Under the pieces are notes generated by a model. That model was not told the origin of the DNA, ran no database searches, and saw nothing but the letters and a program-made list of their open reading frames with translations. A program made the translations under genes and the position numbers. Of a DNA stretch of 64,000 nt, positions 59,561 to 64,000 are shown one piece after another. Origin of the DNA: Paracoccaceae bacterium (lineage in GTDB: Bacteria > Pseudomonadota > Alphaproteobacteria > Rhodobacterales > Rhodobacteraceae); NCBI GenBank assembly GCA_021741245.1, contig JAIOYF010000005.1, forward strand, positions 226,572 to 290,571, given 5' to 3'. How positions within the stretch are numbered: the stretch's first letter is position 1; each line of letters opens with the position of its first letter.

Positions 59561-59922
59561 TTCTGCCCTTTCGGGTTCAGCGCGCCGTTCAGACCGTCGC
59601 CCAGAAAGTTGAACGCCACCGTCACCACCGCGAGCACCGCCGCTGAGGCCACCAGAAGAAGCGGATAATTCGTCCACACCCGCAGCCCGTCGGAAATCAT
59701 ATTGCCCCCACTTGGTGTCGGCGGATTGACCCCCACGCCCAGAAAGGAAAACGCGCCTTCCAGCACCATCGCTGTGCCCAAACCGGCTGAAACTGCCACA
59801 ACAAGTGGCCCCATGGCATTGGGCATCACATAGCTCCGCAGGATGATCCCATTGGTCAGCCCCAAGTCCCGCGCTGCCATCACATAGGGCCGATTGCGAA
59901 TCGACAGCACCTGTACCATCAC
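59557..59922 (-). pseudogene. Peptide-type ABC permease DppC, N-terminal half missing
   Basis: 121 aa of about 280. The retained part is the C-terminal region: VLSIRNRPYVMAARDLGLTNGIILR (coupling loop with EAA-type sequence) and the last membrane segments (GPLVVAVSAGLGTAMVLEGAFSFLGVG). The start region, four or so membrane segments, is gone. Overlaps the dppB remnant and the ATPase remnant by 4 bp. Confidence 0.8.
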
Positions 59923-60620
59923 CGGGCCTCTCTCGTGTCCGCCGCGCGCGGATCAAGCCGGGGATAAAGCAGATCAACCAGCAGGTTGGACGCCATCACA
60001 AGGAAAGACCCGATCAGGGTGATCGCAAGAATAACGGGGAAGTCGGAATTGACCAGCGCCTGCACGGTCAATCGGCCAAGGCCCAGCAGGCCAAAGACCA
60101 GTTCCACAAAGATCGCACCATTGACGATGGCGATCATGATCAGCATGACCATCAAAAGTGGCCCTGCCACAAAGGCCGGGATCGCCCAGAGGGTGACCGC
60201 CGTGCCAAGAATGATATGGTCCAGCCGTGTGTTCTGCCGCTTGCCCGCGATCATCCCCAAAGGGATCGCCATAACAGCAGTCCTCCCCATGGCGCAAAGA
60301 CCCAAGGTCAGCGCGACAGGCGCCGCCGCCGACACCATCTTCCACACCGACCGACCCGAGGTCAGACTGTTGCCAAAATTCCCGAGCAAAATGTTCCAGA
60401 TGTAACTGCCGAATTGCACCAGAAACGGGCGGTTCAGCCCCGCCTGATCCCGGATCGCCTCGATCTTTACGGGGTCATAGGCCACGTCCCCCGGCGCGTG
60501 CAGAAAGATCAGCTTGATCAGATCGCCCGCGCCGCAAAAGGCCAAAGCATAGACCCCAAGCCTGACCAGCAGCACGGACGTCACCCACATCAGCAGGCGA
60601 TGAAGGGTATGGGCAAACAT
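59919..60620 (-). pseudogene. Peptide-type ABC permease DppB with internal deletion
   Basis: 233 aa of about 310. N-terminal part normal (VLLVRLGVYALAFCGAGD, VKIEAIRDQAGLNRPFLVQFGSYIWN), then after MLIMIAIVNG it jumps to IFVELVFGLLGLGRLTVQALVNSDFPV. About 80 residues, including the EAA loop that contacts the ATPase, are missing, although the frame is kept. Very unlikely to transport. Confidence 0.75.
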
Positions 60621-60691
60621 GGGCGCGTTCCGGGATCAATGGTAAGAACGGGCGAGGCGCTTTGTCCCGCCCACTCCCTTAAGCCAAAGTA

Positions 60692-60958
60692 TCAGGCGAT
60701 GGAAATTTCCCAAGGGGCTACAACCTGCCAATCGAGGTTCTTTTCCATGCCCGCCACATTTGCCAGTACCTTACGTGACATCGTCTGCTTGTACCAAGGA
60801 ATGAACATGAACTTGCCACGGAAGATGCGCTGCGCCTCTTGGGTCAAGGCAACGCGGAACGGGTCTTTGACGGGCTTTGAAAGGGCCTCGGTGATCAGCG
60901 CGTCAATCTTGTAGCTCATCTTGCCCGGCGCGTTGCCCGACCCTGAAGTGCGGGCCGG
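60692..60958 (-). pseudogene. C-terminal remnant of a peptide-type ABC binding protein
   Basis: About 90 residues of a roughly 500-residue family 5 binding protein: GSGNAPGKMSYKIDALITEAL, VALTQEAQRIFRG and KFMFIPWYKQTM, ending ISIA. The N-terminal four-fifths is gone; 40 bp further on lies the stop of the neighbouring transporter operon, so the deletion joined two loci. No start or signal peptide. Confidence 0.75.
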
Positions 60959-60998
60959 GCATAGAGTTCGGAGCCGATGGCGGAAATTTCAACACGCC

Positions 60999-61757
60999 TC
61001 AGACGCTGCGGTCGGCCCAACCGGCAAACACCTTTTCCAGTGCGACGACCACGTAATACAGAACGATCCCCAGAAACGCCAAGGCGATCAGAACGGCGAA
61101 CATGAGCGGGTAATCGGAATTTGTCTTGCCGCTGTCGAACAGGGCGCCAAGACCCCGCCCGTGGGGCGAGACGATCTCCATCAGATTGGTGCCGATAAAG
61201 GCCAGCGTGACCGAGACTTTCAGCGCCCCAAAGAACTCTGGCAGGGTCTTTGGCAAGGCGATCTTCCAAAAGATCGTGGACTGCGATGCGCCGAGGGATC
61301 GTAGGATATCCCGATACTCTGGCTCCAACGTCGAAAGCCCGATGGAAACCGACACCGCAATGGGAAAAAAGCTGATGATGAACGCAATCAGCACCGTGTT
61401 GAAATCATGCGCGCCTACGAACATCAGTGCCACGATGGGCACGACGGTCGCCTTTGGCACTGCGTTGAAGCCCACAAGCAGCGGGTAAAGCGCATCACGC
61501 ATGGTGCGCGAAAAGCCCATGACCATCCCCAGCATGATGCCAAAGACGACAGCCAGCAAAAGGCCGACAACCGTGCGCCACAGGGTCTGCCAGCCCATGA
61601 CCAGAAACAGGGACCAGTATTTCTCATAGGCTGGGACCAGATCGCTTGGTGAGGCCATCTTGTAATTTGGCCAGCCCATGACCCAGACGAGCGCCTCCCA
61701 CAGGGCCAGAAAAACGACCACCGCGATCAGCGGCACATAGACCTGACGCGCCTTCAT
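60999..61757 (-). CDS. ABC permease, SsuC/TauC/ThiX type
   Basis: 252 aa, six membrane segments. BPD permease with EYRDILRSLGASQSTIFWKIALPKTLPEFFGALK (EAA loop) and IGTNLMEIVSPHGRGLGALF. Pairs with the ATPase and binding protein upstream; ATGA overlap at 61754-61757. Substrate unknown within the sulfonate/nitrate/thiamine-precursor group. Confidence 0.9.
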   Translation of the reverse strand: MKARQVYVPLIAVVVFLALWEALVWVMGWPNYKMASPSDLVPAYEKYWSLFLVMGWQTLWRTVVGLLLAVVFGIMLGMVMGFSRTMRDALYPLLVGFNAVPKATVVPIVALMFVGAHDFNTVLIAFIISFFPIAVSVSIGLSTLEPEYRDILRSLGASQSTIFWKIALPKTLPEFFGALKVSVTLAFIGTNLMEIVSPHGRGLGALFDSGKTNSDYPLMFAVLIALAFLGIVLYYVVVALEKVFAGWADRSV

Positions 61758-62548
61758 GCCGCGGCCCCTGCCGGTGCGCGGCCTTGGGCGACCTCGATCT
61801 GATGGCGCAGGGTGTTGAGCATGGTTGCAGCCTCGGGCGTGTAAAGATGGTCCAGCGTGCGGGGGCCGGTATCGGGGATATCCAGCACGAACTGGGTTTT
61901 GGCCGGGCGGCCCGACAAGACGACAACCTGATTGGCCAAAAAGATCGACTCGCGCAGATCATGGGTGATCAAGACGCCGGTAAAGGGCTCTTCCGCCTTT
62001 ACCCGGTGCATGATCTGCCACAGATCCTCGCGCGTGAAGGCATCCAGCGCGCCAAAGGGTTCGTCCAAAATCAGCACCTCGGGCGAGTGGATCAGGGCCC
62101 GGCACAGCGAGGCGCGCTGCTTCATGCCGCCAGACAGCTCTGATGGGCGCTTGCCCTCAAACCCTTCAAGACCCACCAGCGCCAGCAGTTTGCGCGCCCG
62201 CGCCTCGCCCTGCGCCTTGGTCAGTTTTGTCGGCACGATTTCCAGCGGCAAAAGCACGTTTTGCAAGATGGTCCGCCATTCCAGCAAAACCGGATTCTGA
62301 AAGGCCATCCCGACGTTGGACCGTGGCGCGGTGATCCGTGTGCCATGCACCCGAACCTCGCCCTCATCGGGGATCAACAGCCCTGCCACCAGCCGCGTCA
62401 AGGTGGACTTGCCGCAGCCCGAAGGCCCGACCACAGCCACAAACCCGCCCTCGGGCACCGAAAGCTCCAACCCGTCCAGGACGGGCAGGGGCCCCGATGC
62501 GGTGCGGTAGGAATGCCGCACCGCCTTTATGTCGATCAGGTTTTCCAA
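61754..62548 (-). CDS. ABC ATPase, SsuB/TauB type
   Basis: 264 aa from TTG 62548. Walker A VGPSGCGKST, Q-loop FQNPVLLEWRTI, signature LSGGMKQRASLCRAL, Walker B VLILDEPFGALDAFTR, H-switch ITHDLRES. Gap of 2 bp to the binding-protein stop. Standard ATPase for the SsuABC-type system. Confidence 0.92.
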   Translation of the reverse strand: MENLIDIKAVRHSYRTASGPLPVLDGLELSVPEGGFVAVVGPSGCGKSTLTRLVAGLLIPDEGEVRVHGTRITAPRSNVGMAFQNPVLLEWRTILQNVLLPLEIVPTKLTKAQGEARARKLLALVGLEGFEGKRPSELSGGMKQRASLCRALIHSPEVLILDEPFGALDAFTREDLWQIMHRVKAEEPFTGVLITHDLRESIFLANQVVVLSGRPAKTQFVLDIPDTGPRTLDHLYTPEAATMLNTLRHQIEVAQGRAPAGAAA

Positions 62549-62550
62549 AC

Positions 62551-63552
62551 TTAGTCGACCAGCTTGAACCCGCCTGCAGGCAGGTAGGCATCAGTGAAAT
62601 ACAGCGCCGCATCAGGGGTGGTTGCAAAGGTATAGGTCGTGGCGATCTGCGTCAGCGACTCGGCCATCCGCGCGGTGTCGATCACGCCAAAACCATTGGC
62701 CTTGACCGCATCGGTCAGCACATTCGCCTCCAGCGCCAGTTCCAGACGGCGCTGTTCCAGTGCGGCATCGGCAGCGGGGTTACGCTCCATCAGCATCGGG
62801 ATCACCGCGGCAGGGTCCGCAACCGAGGCTTTCCAGCCCTCGGCTGTTGCCGAAAGGAAGCCTTTGATTGCCTCCGGGTTTGCGGCGGCAAAGTCGGTGT
62901 TGATGATGATCACGTTGCCGTAAAGCTTCACGCCATAATCGGCCATCAAAAGGGTGACCAGATCATCCTCTGGCACACCCAGACGCGCGGCGTTCAGGTA
63001 AGAGGTGAAAGAGAACCCCGTGATGGCCGCAACATTGCCTTCGGCCAGCATCGGCTCCCGCGTGGGAAAGCCAACCGGCTCGATCGTGATCTTGGAGACA
63101 TCGAGGCCGTTTTCGGCGGCAAAGATCGGGAATTGCGCCCATGCGCCATCTGGTGGCGGAGCCCCCAGAACCTTGCCTTCAAGGCTTTTGGGGCTGTCGA
63201 TGCCCAAGGATTTGCGACCGATGATGGCAAAGGCGGGCTTGTCATACAGCATCATCGCCGCAATCACCGGCGCACCGGGGTTTTGATCGAGGAACTTGAT
63301 CAGGCTGTTGATATCGGCCGACCCAACCGGGAAGGCACCTGTGGCCACCTTTGGAATGGCGTCCAGCGACCCGTTGCCTGCCTCGACCGAAACGTTCAGG
63401 CCAGCGGCTGCATAGTAGCCGTTATCAATGGCCGCGAAAAACGGCGCGGCGGGGCCTTCGAACTTCCAATCCAGCGCAAAGGGCATATCAGTTTCGGCAT
63501 GGGCGGCGGTTGCCCCCATCAGCGCCACGGCAAGCAGTGTACGATAGAACAT
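62551..63552 (-). CDS. ABC substrate-binding protein, SsuA/THI5 type
   Basis: 333 aa with signal peptide (MFYRTLLAVALMGATAAHAE). NMT1/THI5-like fold: LDWKFEGPAAPFFAAIDNGYYAAAGLNVSV, GSADINSLIKF, SLEGKVLGAPPPDGAWAQFPIFAAENG. The DWKFEG opening resembles pyrimidine (HMP/THI5-like) and riboflavin-precursor binders more than alkanesulfonate binders, but the ligand is not settled. First gene of the operon SBP-ATPase-permease; AT-rich promoter region 63553-63740. Confidence 0.9.
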   Translation of the reverse strand: MFYRTLLAVALMGATAAHAETDMPFALDWKFEGPAAPFFAAIDNGYYAAAGLNVSVEAGNGSLDAIPKVATGAFPVGSADINSLIKFLDQNPGAPVIAAMMLYDKPAFAIIGRKSLGIDSPKSLEGKVLGAPPPDGAWAQFPIFAAENGLDVSKITIEPVGFPTREPMLAEGNVAAITGFSFTSYLNAARLGVPEDDLVTLLMADYGVKLYGNVIIINTDFAAANPEAIKGFLSATAEGWKASVADPAAVIPMLMERNPAADAALEQRRLELALEANVLTDAVKANGFGVIDTARMAESLTQIATTYTFATTPDAALYFTDAYLPAGGFKLVD

Positions 63553-63782
63553 GGTTATATCCCTGTGAGAAGACGAATGTTGGAGGGTTTGCTTGTTCCA
63601 AGGATTGGTCTGGCCTTTGGGCAGTCACCATAGCGAAGCCCGAAATGAGGGCGGTTTGTGGCAAATCACACATTAATTGCACACAAAACATGCATTAAGA
63701 TTAGTTTGTAAGCGATCTGTGCGGTGACCTGTGCCCCCATGGCACTGCACGTGCTGGGCCTAGGCTCCAGACCCATTGATTG

Positions 63783-64000
63783 TCATAGCCAGAACATGAC
63801 GGTTGCGGCGAAGGCGATTGCTGAGAGGAAGACCTTCGGGCATCTGTCGTAGCGGGTAGCGACCCTGCGCCAGTCCTTGAGCCTGCCGAACATGATCTCG
63901 ATCCTGTTGCGGCGTTTGTTGCGGCGCTTGTCGTATTTGATGGGTTTGACGCGCGACTTCCGGCCTGGGGTGCATGGCTTTATCCCTTTGTCTTTCAACG
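63783..64000 (-). mobile_element. IS5-family transposase, C-terminal end, cut by the window edge
   Basis: At least 72 residues, continuing beyond the window. The sequence (KPCTPGRKSR, YDKRRNKRRNRIEIMFGRLKDWRRVATRYDRC, ending AATVMFWL) is the conserved C-terminus of IS5/IS427-group transposases, including the catalytic glutamate in RIE. The element end probably lies near 63755-63780 (GGCTCCAGACCC), next to a CCTAGG. Completeness cannot be judged. Confidence 0.85.

Noticed and set aside
60916..61269. Minus-strand frame between the binding-protein remnant and the permease
   Set aside because: It is a shadow frame of the permease gene at 60999-61757.
63661..63710. TTAA repeats upstream of the binding-protein gene as a CtrA site
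   Set aside because: The two TTAA are about 18 bp apart, not 7, and do not match the CtrA consensus.

Overview
The window looks like a chromosomal segment of an alphaproteobacterium of the order Rhodobacterales (Paracoccaceae, Rhodobacter-like). The reasons are high GC with dense 4-bp ATGA gene overlaps, a propionyl-CoA carboxylase/methylmalonyl-CoA mutase locus with its ScfR-type regulator as I recall it from Rhodobacter sphaeroides, a choXWV-betIBA choline locus, a DUF2793 protein and CtrA-like TTAA-N7-TTAAC sites. No rRNA, tRNA, CRISPR array or complete prophage was seen.

Layout. 1-1.8 kb: a divergent pair of small sensory-type proteins (receiver-like and GAF-like) and an L,D-transpeptidase. 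1.8-4.3 kb: divergent metR/metF, then aroQ. 4.3-8.5 kb: an acyl-CoA ligase and thiolase, translationally coupled and convergent with a bioM-bioN-bioY biotin ECF transporter operon. 8.6-14.1 kb: a GABA-type aminotransferase, dprA and topA. 14.2-21.5 kb: choline uptake (choX-choW-choV plus an AhpD-like protein) divergent from betI-betB-betA, with a good BetI operator between them. 21.5-25.6 kb: a secreted nuclease with a CtrA-like box, a YdcH protein, the PccR/ScfR regulator, an MFS exporter and a small DMT protein. 25.8-33.9 kb: pccB, a RidA remnant, two small lipoproteins and a small acidic protein, pccA, a DUF4174 protein and methylmalonyl-CoA mutase. This is the carboxylation and rearrangement route from propionyl-CoA to succinyl-CoA, although no epimerase gene was recognised here. 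33.9-45.7 kb: an Lhr-type helicase, a YmdB-type phosphodiesterase, three membrane transporters, phosphomannomutase, yebC, a cold-shock protein, and an argO-like exporter with an argP-like regulator. 46-53.5 kb: polysaccharide genes (GT2 glycosyltransferase, a DUF2793 protein, galE, and a tightly coupled rmlC-rmlB-rmlD-rmlA operon for dTDP-L-rhamnose). 53.8-54.7 kb: a membrane protein plus a DUF427 protein.

54.9-61 kb is the most unusual stretch. An intact DUF1537-type four-carbon-acid-sugar kinase with its GntR regulator faces an operon in which pdxA (PdxA2 type) is intact. Its partners are broken: the peptide-type ABC transporter (binding protein, two permeases, ATPase), a DapA-like aldolase with about four frameshifts, and an internally deleted iron-type alcohol dehydrogenase. 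It reads as a catabolic locus caught in decay.

61-63.6 kb: an SsuA/THI5-type ABC transporter of unknown substrate. The window ends inside an IS5-family transposase.

Main points for a second look: the biotin-transporter-linked acyl-CoA ligase/thiolase pair, in which the thiolase lacks the second catalytic cysteine; PccR-like TTTGCAAA boxes at both pccR and pccB; CtrA-like boxes in front of dprA and the nuclease; the decaying C4-acid cluster; and a run of three symmetric elements between yebC and cspA.
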